Shown: positions 25,922 through 34,827 of the stretch, piece after piece
Layout: each line of letters opens with the position of its first letter
Numbering within the stretch: position 1 is the stretch's first letter
NCBI GenBank assembly: GCA_026989045.1
Contig: JALSJY010000172.1
Location: 1 to 56,633, forward strand
Reading direction: 5' to 3'
From: Hyphomicrobiales bacterium
GTDB lineage: Bacteria > Pseudomonadota > Alphaproteobacteria > Rhizobiales > Devosiaceae
DNA: 56,633 bases
The notes under the pieces: model-generated
Seen by the model: only the letters and a program-made list of their open reading frames with translations
The model's database searches: none
Told to the model about the DNA's origin: nothing
Position numbers and translations under genes: made by a program

Positions 25922-27397
25922 TTAAGCCGCGTTTTTTTCAATATTTTCGCTAAGCCCATATTCTTTTAGCTTTCGATAAAGAGTTGAGCGACCAATACCA
26001 AGCTCTCTAGCAATTTTAGACATTTTACCATTATAGCGCTTTAAAGCAAAAATTATCAGCTGCCGTTCAAGTTGTGCAATTGGTGTTATATCGCCATCTT
26101 CTTGCAAAAATCTCTCTTTAGTGACGATAGTTTTATCAGTTTTTTCTATAAATAAAGAGCCATCATCAATATGAACAGGGGTTCTTATATTAAAATTTAT
26201 TTGTGATTTATCTTGCTGACTTGAATTATCACTATTTAATTGCGGGAAGTCAGATTTTTGCAACCATGCCTCTTGCGCTAAATTTACCGAACGAAAAATT
26301 GCATTTTCAAACTGTCTAATATTTTCAGGCCAGTTATAATTTTTAAGTAATTGCATGGCATCGGCCGAAATCCCATGAATAGTGCGCCCAGTTTCGGCAC
26401 TGAATCTAGTAATAAAATGCTCAGCTAGAGGGGCAATATCTTCCATTCTGTCGCGCAAGGGTGGTACATAAATGGGGAAAACATTTAGTCGATAATACAG
26501 ATCTTCTCTAAAGCTACCATTTTTCGCCAAGCTTAACAGCCGTTTATTGGTAGCAGAAATTAAACGCACATCGACTTTCTTTGAATCGAGTGAGCCAACG
26601 GGTTTAATTTCTCCATATTGAATAGCATGTAATAATTTAACTTGGGTGCTAGTTGGTAATTCTCCCACCTCGTCAAGAAATAAAGTGCCGCCATGCGCCT
26701 CTTCAAATTTTCCTATTTTGTTGCTTAATATATTATTATTAGCGCCTTTAACGTGACCAAAAAGAACACTGTCAATTTCATCTTTTGCAACGCTTGCGCA
26801 ATTTAAAGAGATAAATGGCTTGCCGCTTCTATCACCCGAACCTTGAATTGAGTGCGCAATTAGCTCTTTGCCAACGCCAGTTTCACCCTCAAGTAAAACA
26901 GGAATATTGCTTTTTGCTGCTTTATGGACAAGATATATTACTCTCTCCATAGCGGGGCTTTTGGTAATAATATCGCTTGGATTAAATTTACCACTTTTTC
27001 TAGCTCGCTCATTTTTCAAGCATTTTTCAAGTCGTTCAATTTTTTGTGCATTTTGAACAGAAATACTAAGCCGCTCTGGCGTTGCAGGTTTAACAATATA
27101 ATCAATAGCACCATAGTGCATTGCAGGATTAATAGTCTCCAATGAAGCTTTAGTAGTTTGAATGATTACAGGTGTGCTTAAGCTTTCATTCCGCATGCTT
27201 GCTAAAACGCCCATGCCGTCAATATCTGGCATGATAAGATCTAACAGCATTACACTAATATTTTGATCCGCTTTTAATAATGACAAAGCCTCTTTTCCGC
27301 TTGAGGCTGTAATTGTACTAAATCCTGCTTTTATTGCAATGGCTTCACTTTGTTGAAGCTGATCTGGCTCATCATCTACTATAAGAATTTTATTCAT
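25922..27397 (-). CDS. NtrC-family response regulator lacking the GAFTGA motif
   Basis: Three-domain regulator of 491 residues. The receiver has Asp53 (LLDLIMPDIDG) and Lys103. The AAA+ domain has Walker A GETGVGKE (171-178), Walker B GGTLFLDEVGEL and the arginine-finger region FREDLYYRLNVFPI. The C-terminal Fis-type helix-turn-helix is MSKIARELGIGRSTLYRKLKEYG. The sigma-54 contact loop normally reading GAFTGA is replaced by GANNNI (218-223). It therefore probably does not activate sigma-54 and may act with the housekeeping sigma factor or as a repressor. No cognate kinase is adjacent. The ATG at 27397 begins directly with the receiver. Confidence 0.88.
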   Translation of the reverse strand: MNKILIVDDEPDQLQQSEAIAIKAGFSTITASSGKEALSLLKADQNISVMLLDLIMPDIDGMGVLASMRNESLSTPVIIQTTKASLETINPAMHYGAIDYIVKPATPERLSISVQNAQKIERLEKCLKNERARKSGKFNPSDIITKSPAMERVIYLVHKAAKSNIPVLLEGETGVGKELIAHSIQGSGDRSGKPFISLNCASVAKDEIDSVLFGHVKGANNNILSNKIGKFEEAHGGTLFLDEVGELPTSTQVKLLHAIQYGEIKPVGSLDSKKVDVRLISATNKRLLSLAKNGSFREDLYYRLNVFPIYVPPLRDRMEDIAPLAEHFITRFSAETGRTIHGISADAMQLLKNYNWPENIRQFENAIFRSVNLAQEAWLQKSDFPQLNSDNSSQQDKSQINFNIRTPVHIDDGSLFIEKTDKTIVTKERFLQEDGDITPIAQLERQLIIFALKRYNGKMSKIARELGIGRSTLYRKLKEYGLSENIEKNAA

Positions 27398-27623
27398 AAA
27401 ATTACCTAAAAACTCATCTTAAAATTTCTAATTTCACTCACTTTAGAAATCACATGCTCAAACTAAACCTAAAATAGGTCGAATCACATTCCTCGTTTAT
27501 GTCTCATTATGGTGCAGAATAACCCTTCACACTTAACAGGGATTTAATTATAATTTTTAATGACTTGTTATGAGATATTTTTTTGTCCATATCAGTTTAA
27601 CTAATAATTTTTGTGAGATGAAA

Positions 27624-29468
27624 ATGAACAACATAACAAAAACAACAAAAACCCAATTTGGTAGCCTTCCTGTTTGGGATTTATCTGACCTTTATCCTGC
27701 AATAGATTCAAGCGAGTTTAATGCTGATTTAGAAAAAGCAAAGCAAGAGACAAAAGACTTTGAAAAATCTTACAAAGATAAATTGGCTGAAATAGCAAAA
27801 AATGGCTCGTTAATTGATGTAATTATTTTTTATGAAAATTTAAGCGATTTAATAGGCCGTATTGGCTCATTTGCCTATCTCACTTATGTGCAGAATACTG
27901 CTGACCCTGAGCGAGCAAAATTTTTGGGCGACACACAAGAAGCTCTAACCAATCTTTCAACAAATCTAATATTCTTCTCACTTGAATTAAACCAGATAGA
28001 TGAAGAGGTTTTACAAGAGGCTTTTGATAAAGACAAAAAACTGGCGCGCTATAAGCCATGGTTTGATGAATTAAGAAAAGCAAAGCCCTATCAACTTGAA
28101 GAGCGGATTGAAGAATTATTTCATGATAAATCCGTAACGGGCAGAGGAGCGTGGAATCGTTTATTTGATGAAACAATGGCTTCGCTGAAATTTGATGTTA
28201 CAATCGAAAGCAAAGGGAAAAGCGAAAGCAAAGGGGAAAGCGAGAGTCTGGGTCTTGAGGCAACGCTGACGCTTTTAAGTGACAAAGATGAGAGCAAGAG
28301 AAAAGCTGCCTATGAGGCGGTGGTTAAAACCCTAAAAGATAATCAGCGCCTTTTTACCCATATCACAAATGTGCTAGCAAAAGACAAAGAAATATCTGAT
28401 CGCTGGCGTAAATTTGAAGATATTGCCGATAGTCGTCATTTAGCAAATTCAGTTGAGAGAGAAACTGTTGATGCCTTGCAAAGCGCAGTGCATAATGCCT
28501 ATCCAAAATTGTCCCATCGCTATTATGCAATGAAGGCAAAATGGTTTGGCAAAGAAAAGCTAAACGCATGGGATAGAAATGCGCCGCTACCTACTTCTGA
28601 TGATACAATATATGATTGGAAGAGGGCTAAAAAAATCGTCATGGATGCTTATGCAGGCTTTTCACCAGAGTTGGCAAAGGTCGCAGAGCCGTTTTTTGAT
28701 AGCGGTTGGATTGATGCACCAGTTGTTGAAGGCAAAGCCCCAGGGGCCTTTGCGCACCCAACTGTGCCAAGCGCTCACCCATATCTCATGCTCAATTATT
28801 TAGGAAAAGCTCGTGATGTAATGACGCTTGCGCATGAATTAGGGCATGGTGTGCATCAGCGTTTGGCGGCCTCGCAAGGGTCTTTAATGGCATCAACCCC
28901 TTTAACATTAGCTGAAACCGCTTCTGTTTTTGGTGAAATGCTCACTTTTCGCTCGCTACTTGATGGCGCGAAAACCAAAAAACAGCGTTTTGCTCTTCTC
29001 TGCCAAAAGGTTGAGGATATGCTTAACACGGTTGTGCGCCAAATTGCCTTTTATACATTTGAGCGAGAGCTACATACAGCAAGGCGCAAGGGGGAGCTAA
29101 AAACTGAAGAAATAAATCAGATTTGGTTAGACGTTTCAAAAGAAAGTCTGGGTGATGCGGTTGAGCTAAATGATGGCTATGAGATTTTTTGGTCGTATAT
29201 TCCACATTTTATCCACTCGCCTTTTTATGTTTATGCCTATGCTTTTGGTGATTGTTTGGTAAATTCGCTTTATGCGAAATATCAAGATAATTCAGATGGT
29301 TTTGTTGAAAAATATTTTGATCTTTTAAAAGCTGGTGGCTCAAAACATCATTCTGAATTATTAAAGCCTTTTGGGCTTGATGCTAGTGATAAGGAGTTTT
29401 GGTCGCTTGGGCTTTCAATGATAAGCGATATGATTGATGAGTTGGAAGTTTTGCAAGATGAGATATAA
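27624..29468 (+). CDS. pepF: Oligoendopeptidase F (M3 family)
   Basis: Cytoplasmic zinc metallopeptidase cleaving short peptides, 614 residues from the chosen start. N-terminal PepF region with LPVWDLSDLYP, M3 catalytic motif TLAHELGHGVHQ (HExxH at residues 404-408), and the downstream ETASVFGEML glutamate. The frame opens at 27570, but GTGAG is 6 nt from the ATG at 27624 and homologues start near there. A small in-frame repeat insertion lies near residues 195-207. Monocistronic; the next gene is 99 nt away. Confidence 0.93.
   Translation: MNNITKTTKTQFGSLPVWDLSDLYPAIDSSEFNADLEKAKQETKDFEKSYKDKLAEIAKNGSLIDVIIFYENLSDLIGRIGSFAYLTYVQNTADPERAKFLGDTQEALTNLSTNLIFFSLELNQIDEEVLQEAFDKDKKLARYKPWFDELRKAKPYQLEERIEELFHDKSVTGRGAWNRLFDETMASLKFDVTIESKGKSESKGESESLGLEATLTLLSDKDESKRKAAYEAVVKTLKDNQRLFTHITNVLAKDKEISDRWRKFEDIADSRHLANSVERETVDALQSAVHNAYPKLSHRYYAMKAKWFGKEKLNAWDRNAPLPTSDDTIYDWKRAKKIVMDAYAGFSPELAKVAEPFFDSGWIDAPVVEGKAPGAFAHPTVPSAHPYLMLNYLGKARDVMTLAHELGHGVHQRLAASQGSLMASTPLTLAETASVFGEMLTFRSLLDGAKTKKQRFALLCQKVEDMLNTVVRQIAFYTFERELHTARRKGELKTEEINQIWLDVSKESLGDAVELNDGYEIFWSYIPHFIHSPFYVYAYAFGDCLVNSLYAKYQDNSDGFVEKYFDLLKAGGSKHHSELLKPFGLDASDKEFWSLGLSMISDMIDELEVLQDEI
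28206..28241 (+). repeat. In-frame 18-bp tandem duplication in pepF
   Basis: Two 18-bp copies differing by one base (28206-28223, 28224-28241), encoding ESKGKS and ESKGES, with a truncated third unit GAGAGT. They insert a charged loop just before the EATLTLLSDKDESKR segment where the family usually continues without an insertion. Confidence 0.75.
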
Positions 29469-29567
29469 GTTGAAAAATCTGATATAAAAGGATTTACTGA
29501 TTCTAATATTTCATCTGTTGACAAAATTGCTTATATTAGCAATTACTAATAAAAACATTTATGGAAA

Positions 29568-30803
29568 ATGAAAATGAAGATTGCAATTTTATCTGAGAGT
29601 GGTTCTGGTGAAACAAGAGTAGCAGCAACGCCAGAAACTATAACAAAATATATAGGGCTTGGCGCAAATGTCAGCATAGAAAAGGGAGCTGGTGAAAAAG
29701 CGCGTTTTCTTGACGAACAATATAAAAGTGCAGGGGCAACCATTGCCGCTTCAAGTGCTAGTGCAGTTAAGGGCGCTGATGTAGTGCTTTGCGTGCGCCG
29801 CCCAAAAGCTAGCGCTTTAAAGGGCGTAAAAAAAGGTGCTTTAGTTATCTCTATAATGGATCCTTTTGATAATGAGGGTGAAATTGCTTCACTTGCAAAA
29901 ACTGGTGTAAGCGCAATTGCCATGGAATTTATGCCCCGCATAACACGAGCGCAGGTTATGGACGTTTTGTCATCTCAAGCAAACCTTGCAGGTTATCAGG
30001 CAATGGTTGATGCTTCTGTTGTTTTTGATCGTGCCATTCCAATGATGATGACGGCGGCTGGCACAATTCGCCCCGCAAAAGTTTTCGTTATGGGGGCAGG
30101 GGTTGCAGGGTTGCAGGCAATTGCAACCGCAAGGCGTTTGGGGGCAGTGGTTAGTGCAACAGATGTGCGCCCAGCATCAAAAGAACAAGTTGCTTCATTG
30201 GGTGCAAAATTTATTGCAGTAGAGGACGAAGAATTTAAGCAAGCAGAAACCACTGCAGGTTATGCCAAGCCAATGAGTGCCGCTTATCAAAAAAAGCAGG
30301 CTGAATTAACTGCTTCTCATATTGCAAAACAAGATATTGTTATTACTACAGCGCTTATTCCAGGTCGCCCAGCGCCAAAATTGATAACCAAAAAAATGGT
30401 CGAAGCCATGGCGGCTGGTTCTGTCATTGTAGATTTAGCCGCTGAGCGCGGTGGTAATTGTGAGTTGACCAAGCCAGATAAAATTTTCATTCATAAAGAT
30501 GTATCTATCATTGGTTATACCAATATGGCTGGGCGAGTTGCTACTTCTGCCTCTTCTCTTTATTCACGTAATCTAATGAGTTTTTTAGAAACGCTTATAG
30601 ATAAAGAAAGCAAGGCGCTAAAAATTGATTGGGAAGATGAATTAGTTAAGGCAACTGCTTTAACAAGAGATAATAAAATCATTCACCCAAATATAAAAAT
30701 AAAAACAGCTACAAAGAAAAAACCTGCAGTTAAAAAAACAGCAACCAAAAAACCTATGCCTAAAAAAGCGGCAACTAAAAAAACAACTAAAGGAGCAAAA
30801 TAA
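29568..30803 (+). CDS. pntAA: NAD(P) transhydrogenase subunit alpha part 1 (PntAA), with lysine-rich tail
   Basis: NAD(H)-binding domain I of proton-translocating transhydrogenase, 411 residues. It has MKIAILSES, VAATPETI, the Rossmann VFVMGAGVAGLQAIATARRLGAVVSATDVRP, VITTALIPGRPAPKLIT and IVDLAAERGGNCELT. The last ~32 residues (TATKKKPAVKKTATKKP...) are a Lys/Ala/Pro/Thr tail beyond the normal end near residue 380. A second in-frame ATG at 29574 is better spaced from GGA and may be the true start. Its stop overlaps the pntAB start by one base (TAATG). Confidence 0.93.
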   Translation: MKMKIAILSESGSGETRVAATPETITKYIGLGANVSIEKGAGEKARFLDEQYKSAGATIAASSASAVKGADVVLCVRRPKASALKGVKKGALVISIMDPFDNEGEIASLAKTGVSAIAMEFMPRITRAQVMDVLSSQANLAGYQAMVDASVVFDRAIPMMMTAAGTIRPAKVFVMGAGVAGLQAIATARRLGAVVSATDVRPASKEQVASLGAKFIAVEDEEFKQAETTAGYAKPMSAAYQKKQAELTASHIAKQDIVITTALIPGRPAPKLITKKMVEAMAAGSVIVDLAAERGGNCELTKPDKIFIHKDVSIIGYTNMAGRVATSASSLYSRNLMSFLETLIDKESKALKIDWEDELVKATALTRDNKIIHPNIKIKTATKKKPAVKKTATKKPMPKKAATKKTTKGAK

Positions 30804-31111
30804 TGGAACAGATAATTGATCCGTTTTTCTTCAGAATGGCAATTTTCGTACTTGCGATCTTTGTTGGCTATTTCGTGGTATGGAGCGTAACTCCCGCCCT
30901 TCATACTCCCTTAATGTCAGTCACTAACGCCATATCTTCGGTTATTGTGGTTGGGGCATTATTGGCGGTTGGCGTTAATATGGTTGAGGGGGCAGGAATT
31001 GCCTCAAAAATCTTTGGCTTTATTGCTTTGATTTTAGCCAGCGTGAATATTTTTGGTGGCTTTTTAGTTACCCAGCGCATGCTAGCAATGTATAAAAAGA
31101 AGGAGAAATAA
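30803..31111 (+). CDS. pntAB: NAD(P) transhydrogenase subunit alpha part 2 (PntAB)
   Basis: Membrane subunit of 102 residues with three hydrophobic helices (FFFRMAIFVLAIFVGYFVVWSV, ISSVIVVGALLAVGVNMV, IFGFIALILASVNIFGGFLVT). The part-2 signature VTPALHTPLMSVTNAISSV is present. It forms the proton channel together with PntB. Start and stop are tightly coupled to pntAA (1-nt overlap) and pntB (1-nt gap). Confidence 0.95.
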   Translation: MEQIIDPFFFRMAIFVLAIFVGYFVVWSVTPALHTPLMSVTNAISSVIVVGALLAVGVNMVEGAGIASKIFGFIALILASVNIFGGFLVTQRMLAMYKKKEK

Positions 31112-31112
31112 C

Positions 31113-32519
31113 ATGATTTCTGCAAATATTGCTTCCCTTCTTTATCTTAGTGCGGGTGTTTTATTTATTTTAGCCCTGCGAGGCCTTTCCTCACCAGCAT
31201 CTGCCCGTCAGGGTAATATGTTTGGCATGATTGGTATGACAATCGCCATTTTAACAACGCTTGGCGTGCTAATGCCAATTTCCCCGCTTTCATGGGTTTT
31301 AATTTTAGCTGGCTTAGCAATTGGTGGCACAATTGGTGCAGTGATGGCAAAGAAAATTGCTATGACAGATATGCCACAATTAGTTGCAGCATTTCACTCG
31401 CTTGTTGGCCTAGCGGCGGTGTTTGTGGCAGCGGCTGCTTTTTATGCCCCTGAAAGTTTTGGTATTGGCACACTCGGTCATATTCATGCCCAAGCTTTGA
31501 TCGAAATGAGCCTTGGTGTTGCCATTGGTGCGTTTACTTTTACAGGCTCAGTAATTGCTTTTTTAAAGCTTGATGGACGCATGTCTGGCACGCCGATTAT
31601 CCTGCCATTTCGGCATCTGATACATTTAGCGCTTGGTGCTTTGTTGATATATTTGGTTTATTTGGTGGTCATGAGTAATGCCGCTTGGATTTTCTGGGTA
31701 ATAGTGGTTGTCGCTTTAGTGCTTGGCGTGTTGATGATTATTCCTATCGGAGGCGCTGATATGCCTGTTGTGGTTTCTATGCTCAATTCTTATTCGGGCT
31801 GGGCAGCGGCTGGCATTGGCTTCACCATGGGCAATAGTGCGCTTATTATTACTGGTGCTTTAGTTGGCTCATCAGGTGCAATTCTTTCCTATATTATGTG
31901 TAAGGCGATGAACCGATCGTTCATCTCAGTTATTCTTGGTGGCTTTGGTGGAGATAGCGTTAGCGCTGGCTCTGGTGAAGAAGAAACTCGCCCAGTGAAA
32001 CAAGGCTCAGCAGATGATGCCGCTTTCATGATGAAAAACGCTTCAAAAGTAATCATCGTCCCTGGATATGGCATGGCAGTAGCCCAAGCCCAACATGCGG
32101 TGCGTGAAATGGTTGACTTGCTTAAAGAAGAAGGCGTTGAAGTTAAATATGCCATTCATCCAGTGGCGGGTCGTATGCCTGGACACATGAATGTTTTGTT
32201 GGCTGAAGCTAATGTTCCTTATGATGAGGTGTTTGAGCTTGAGGATATAAATTCTGAATTTGCCCAAACCGATGTGGCTTTTGTAATTGGCGCAAATGAT
32301 GTGACCAACCCATCTGCTAAAACAGATAAAACGTCGCCAATTTATGGCATGCCTGTTTTAGACGTTGAAAATGCTCATTCGGTATTATTCATCAAACGTG
32401 GTATGTCAGCTGGCTATGCAGGTGTGCAGAATGAATTATTTTTCCGTGATAACACAATGATGTTATTTGGTGATGCTAAAAAAATGACAGAGAATATCAT
32501 TAAAGCGCTTGGTCACTAA
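31113..32519 (+). CDS. pntB: NAD(P) transhydrogenase subunit beta
   Basis: 468 residues: eight to nine membrane helices in the first ~290 residues. These carry channel motifs such as ISPLSWVLILAGLAIGGTIGAVMA and MPVVVSMLNSYSGWAAAGIGF. The cytoplasmic NADP(H)-binding domain III follows (VIIVPGYGMAVAQAQHAVREM, HPVAGRMPGHMNVLLAEA, VIGANDVTNPSA, MPVLDVENA, KRGMSAGYAGVQNELF). It completes the pntAA-pntAB-pntB operon, which uses the proton gradient to make NADPH. Confidence 0.97.
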   Translation: MISANIASLLYLSAGVLFILALRGLSSPASARQGNMFGMIGMTIAILTTLGVLMPISPLSWVLILAGLAIGGTIGAVMAKKIAMTDMPQLVAAFHSLVGLAAVFVAAAAFYAPESFGIGTLGHIHAQALIEMSLGVAIGAFTFTGSVIAFLKLDGRMSGTPIILPFRHLIHLALGALLIYLVYLVVMSNAAWIFWVIVVVALVLGVLMIIPIGGADMPVVVSMLNSYSGWAAAGIGFTMGNSALIITGALVGSSGAILSYIMCKAMNRSFISVILGGFGGDSVSAGSGEEETRPVKQGSADDAAFMMKNASKVIIVPGYGMAVAQAQHAVREMVDLLKEEGVEVKYAIHPVAGRMPGHMNVLLAEANVPYDEVFELEDINSEFAQTDVAFVIGANDVTNPSAKTDKTSPIYGMPVLDVENAHSVLFIKRGMSAGYAGVQNELFFRDNTMMLFGDAKKMTENIIKALGH

Positions 32520-32543
32520 GCAGGTTAAATGAGAGTGTAGATT

Positions 32544-33335
32544 ATGCAAAAGAAAATTCTTTGGGGTTTGGTATTTATCGCCTCACTTTATTCTGGTGTG
32601 CTGTTATTTATGTCCACTAACCAGCGTAATATGCAATATGCTCCAGGCTCTAAAGCTATAGCGTTAGAAAATGTTGCCGTTCCAAGGGCAGAAATTGCTA
32701 CAATCTCAACAGGTTATTTAAACGTCTATGGTTGGTATGCCCCCCCGCTTGATGGCAAGCCAACTATATTATATTTTAAGGGTAATGAAGGAAGTTTCAG
32801 CAAAGAACATGCAAAATTTGCAGAAATTACAAATGATGGATATGGTTTATTAGCCTTTGATTATCGCGGCTTTCCTCTCTCTCCGGGAAAGATAAATCAG
32901 GATAATATCCTTAATGATAGTTTAGCTGCATTTGACTGGCTTGCTAACAAGGGCTCAGACATTATCCTATATGGCCGCTCGCTAGGCACAGGGCCTGCAA
33001 CTTATGTTGCTTCAAAGCGTGATGCAAAAGCATTGATATTAGAAACGCCTTTCACTTCAGCAGCAGATGTTGCCGCTGAGCGCTATCCAATTTTTCCTGT
33101 AGAAAAATTATTTAAGGATAAATATGAAGTTCGCGAATGGATAAAGCAGGTGCAAGAACCTGTTTTTGTGGGGCATGGCACAGCTGATAAGGTCATTCCT
33201 GTTACGCATGGTGAGAGAGTCTTTGCTCTAGCTCCAAATGCAAAACAATTATGGATTGTCGAAAATGGCACTCATGGTAGCTTATGGGATGCTGGTCTTT
33301 GGCAGCAGATACAAGCTTTTGCATTAAATAACTAA
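32544..33335 (+). CDS. Alpha/beta hydrolase, membrane-anchored (YfhR/ABHD13-like)
   Basis: Serine hydrolase fold of 263 residues with an N-terminal hydrophobic anchor (ILWGLVFIASLYSGVLLFM). LYGRSLGTGPA gives nucleophile Ser146; GTADKVIP gives Asp215 and ENGTHGSLWD gives His244. FDYRGFPLSPG is the conserved loop of this subgroup. It starts 24 nt after pntB and may be read through from that operon. Substrate unknown. Its stop is just before the terminator of the converging rpsU gene. Confidence 0.82.
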   Translation: MQKKILWGLVFIASLYSGVLLFMSTNQRNMQYAPGSKAIALENVAVPRAEIATISTGYLNVYGWYAPPLDGKPTILYFKGNEGSFSKEHAKFAEITNDGYGLLAFDYRGFPLSPGKINQDNILNDSLAAFDWLANKGSDIILYGRSLGTGPATYVASKRDAKALILETPFTSAADVAAERYPIFPVEKLFKDKYEVREWIKQVQEPVFVGHGTADKVIPVTHGERVFALAPNAKQLWIVENGTHGSLWDAGLWQQIQAFALNN

Positions 33336-33342
33336 AGACCAC

Positions 33343-33369
33343 AAAAAAGGGTCACCAAAAGCGACCCTT
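33343..33369 (-). terminator. Intrinsic terminator of rpsU
   Basis: On the minus strand, stem AAGGGTC (33369-33363) with GACCCTT (33353-33347) and loop GCTTTTGGT, followed by a T6 run. The 3' end of rpsU is 30 nt before it. The plus strand has a weaker U tract for the converging hydrolase gene. Confidence 0.8.
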
Positions 33370-33399
33370 AAACTTTATTCAAAAAATAAGTAGTTAGGC

Positions 33400-33609
33400 T
33401 TAAACGCTACCACTTTCACGTTGCAAACGCTTGCGCTCAAGTTTGCGTGCGCGGCGCACAGCTTCTGCCTTTTGGCGAGCGCGCTTTTCAGATGGTTTTT
33501 CATAATGATCACGCAATTTCATTTCACGAAAAACACCTTCGCGTTGAAGTTTCTTTTTAAGCGCTCTAAGCGCTTGATCTACATTATTATCACGAACGAT
33601 TACTTGCAA
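33400..33609 (-). CDS. rpsU: 30S ribosomal protein S21
   Basis: 69-residue bS21 with the full family sequence from MQVIVRDNNVDQALRALKKK to the basic C-terminus KAEAVRRARKLERKRLQRE. It is a small-subunit protein that helps recognise mRNA Shine-Dalgarno regions. The start codon is TTG at 33609: homologues begin at exactly this MQV(I/L)VRDNN, and the ATG at 33627 is out of frame. GGAG lies 10 nt upstream. Monocistronic. Confidence 0.95.
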   Translation of the reverse strand: MQVIVRDNNVDQALRALKKKLQREGVFREMKLRDHYEKPSEKRARQKAEAVRRARKLERKRLQRESGSV

Positions 33610-33722
33610 AGCCTTGTTGCTCCATAAAATATTAAAAGATTTAAGCGCTGAACTATCAGAGCTTGTTACGTTTGTCTATAGTTTGCGCACACTAAAGCAT
33701 GTTTTTGTCAATAAAACACGCT

Positions 33723-34826
33723 TTAATCGCTAACAATGTTTATATGAGCCATTTTTCGCCCTTTTCGAACGTCTTTTTTACCATAAAAATGCGGTTGCAT
33801 ACCCGATTCTAAATTTTTATGCGCATCAATCACTTCATCGCCAATTAGGTTCTCCATCACCACATTGCAATAACGTGTTGGATCGCCCAAAGGCCAGTTG
33901 CAAATTGCCCTAATATGTTGCTCAAACTGGTTTGTGATGCAGGCCGCCTGCGTCCAATGGCCAGAATTATGCACTCTTGGTGCAATTTCATTTACCAATA
34001 AAACAGCGCTTTGGTCAGTTGCATTAGCATCGGGCTTGGTTACAAAAAACTCAACTCCTAGCACACCGACATAATCAAGCGCCCCAACAATTTGTTGAGC
34101 AATACGGCTAGCGCGCCGTGCAGTAATCTTATCAATATTTGCTGGCACTGTGCTAGTTTTAAGAATATGATTCTCATGTATGTTTTCAGCTGCATCAAAA
34201 TCACGCACCTGCCCACCAATATTACGAGCAACCACAACGGAAATTTCTTTTTCAAATGGCACAAAAGCCTCTAGCACTAAATCAGAGCCTTTAAGTTCCT
34301 CAAAAGCCTGCTTTGCCTCTTCGTCAGAAGAAATAATCCTCTGCCCCTTGCCATCATACCCCATGGTTGTAGTTTTTAAGACAGATTTATAACCTATTTT
34401 TTTAATAGCCTGTTTAAGTTGCTCTTCATTTTGAACTAAAGCAAAATTAGCAATTTTTATTTCATTTTTTAATAAAAAGTTTTTTTCTTTAATTCTGTCT
34501 TGGCTGATTGATAAAGCTCTTGAATTTGGTGCAACGGGTTTTAATTTTTCCAAAAATTTAATTGAGCTAACGGGTAGGTTTTCAAATTCATAAGTTATCA
34601 CATCACAAAGTTTGGCAAATTTTGTTAACTCTGCCTCATCATCATAGGGCGCTATAATTTTATTTGGTGTTACGTCAAAAGCTGGGCTATTTTCATCGGG
34701 GCAGAAAATAATGGTTTTCATGCCAAGCTGTGCCGCAGATAATGCTAACATTCTGCCAAGTTGTCCGCCACCAATTATGCCAATGGTTGAACCTATAGCT
34801 AGCATTTCACTTTTGTTTTTACTCAT
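33723..34826 (-). CDS. purK: N5-carboxyaminoimidazole ribonucleotide synthase
   Basis: ATP-grasp enzyme of purine synthesis, 367 residues, making N5-CAIR from AIR, bicarbonate and ATP. The N-terminus is IGIIGGGQLGRMLALSAAQLG. Central ATP-grasp motifs are KTTTMGYDGKGQRII, VLEAFVPFEKEISVVVAR and LGVEFFVT, with NEIAPRVHNSGHWTQAACITNQFEQHIRAI near the end. It follows purE with a 1-nt gap, so the two are translationally coupled. Confidence 0.95.
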   Translation of the reverse strand: MSKNKSEMLAIGSTIGIIGGGQLGRMLALSAAQLGMKTIIFCPDENSPAFDVTPNKIIAPYDDEAELTKFAKLCDVITYEFENLPVSSIKFLEKLKPVAPNSRALSISQDRIKEKNFLLKNEIKIANFALVQNEEQLKQAIKKIGYKSVLKTTTMGYDGKGQRIISSDEEAKQAFEELKGSDLVLEAFVPFEKEISVVVARNIGGQVRDFDAAENIHENHILKTSTVPANIDKITARRASRIAQQIVGALDYVGVLGVEFFVTKPDANATDQSAVLLVNEIAPRVHNSGHWTQAACITNQFEQHIRAICNWPLGDPTRYCNVVMENLIGDEVIDAHKNLESGMQPHFYGKKDVRKGRKMAHINIVSD

Positions 34827-34827
34827 T

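Noticed and set aside
29546..29941. 131-residue ORF antisense to pntAA
   Set aside because: Mirror frame of a conserved Rossmann domain; composition reflects codon bias on the other strand.
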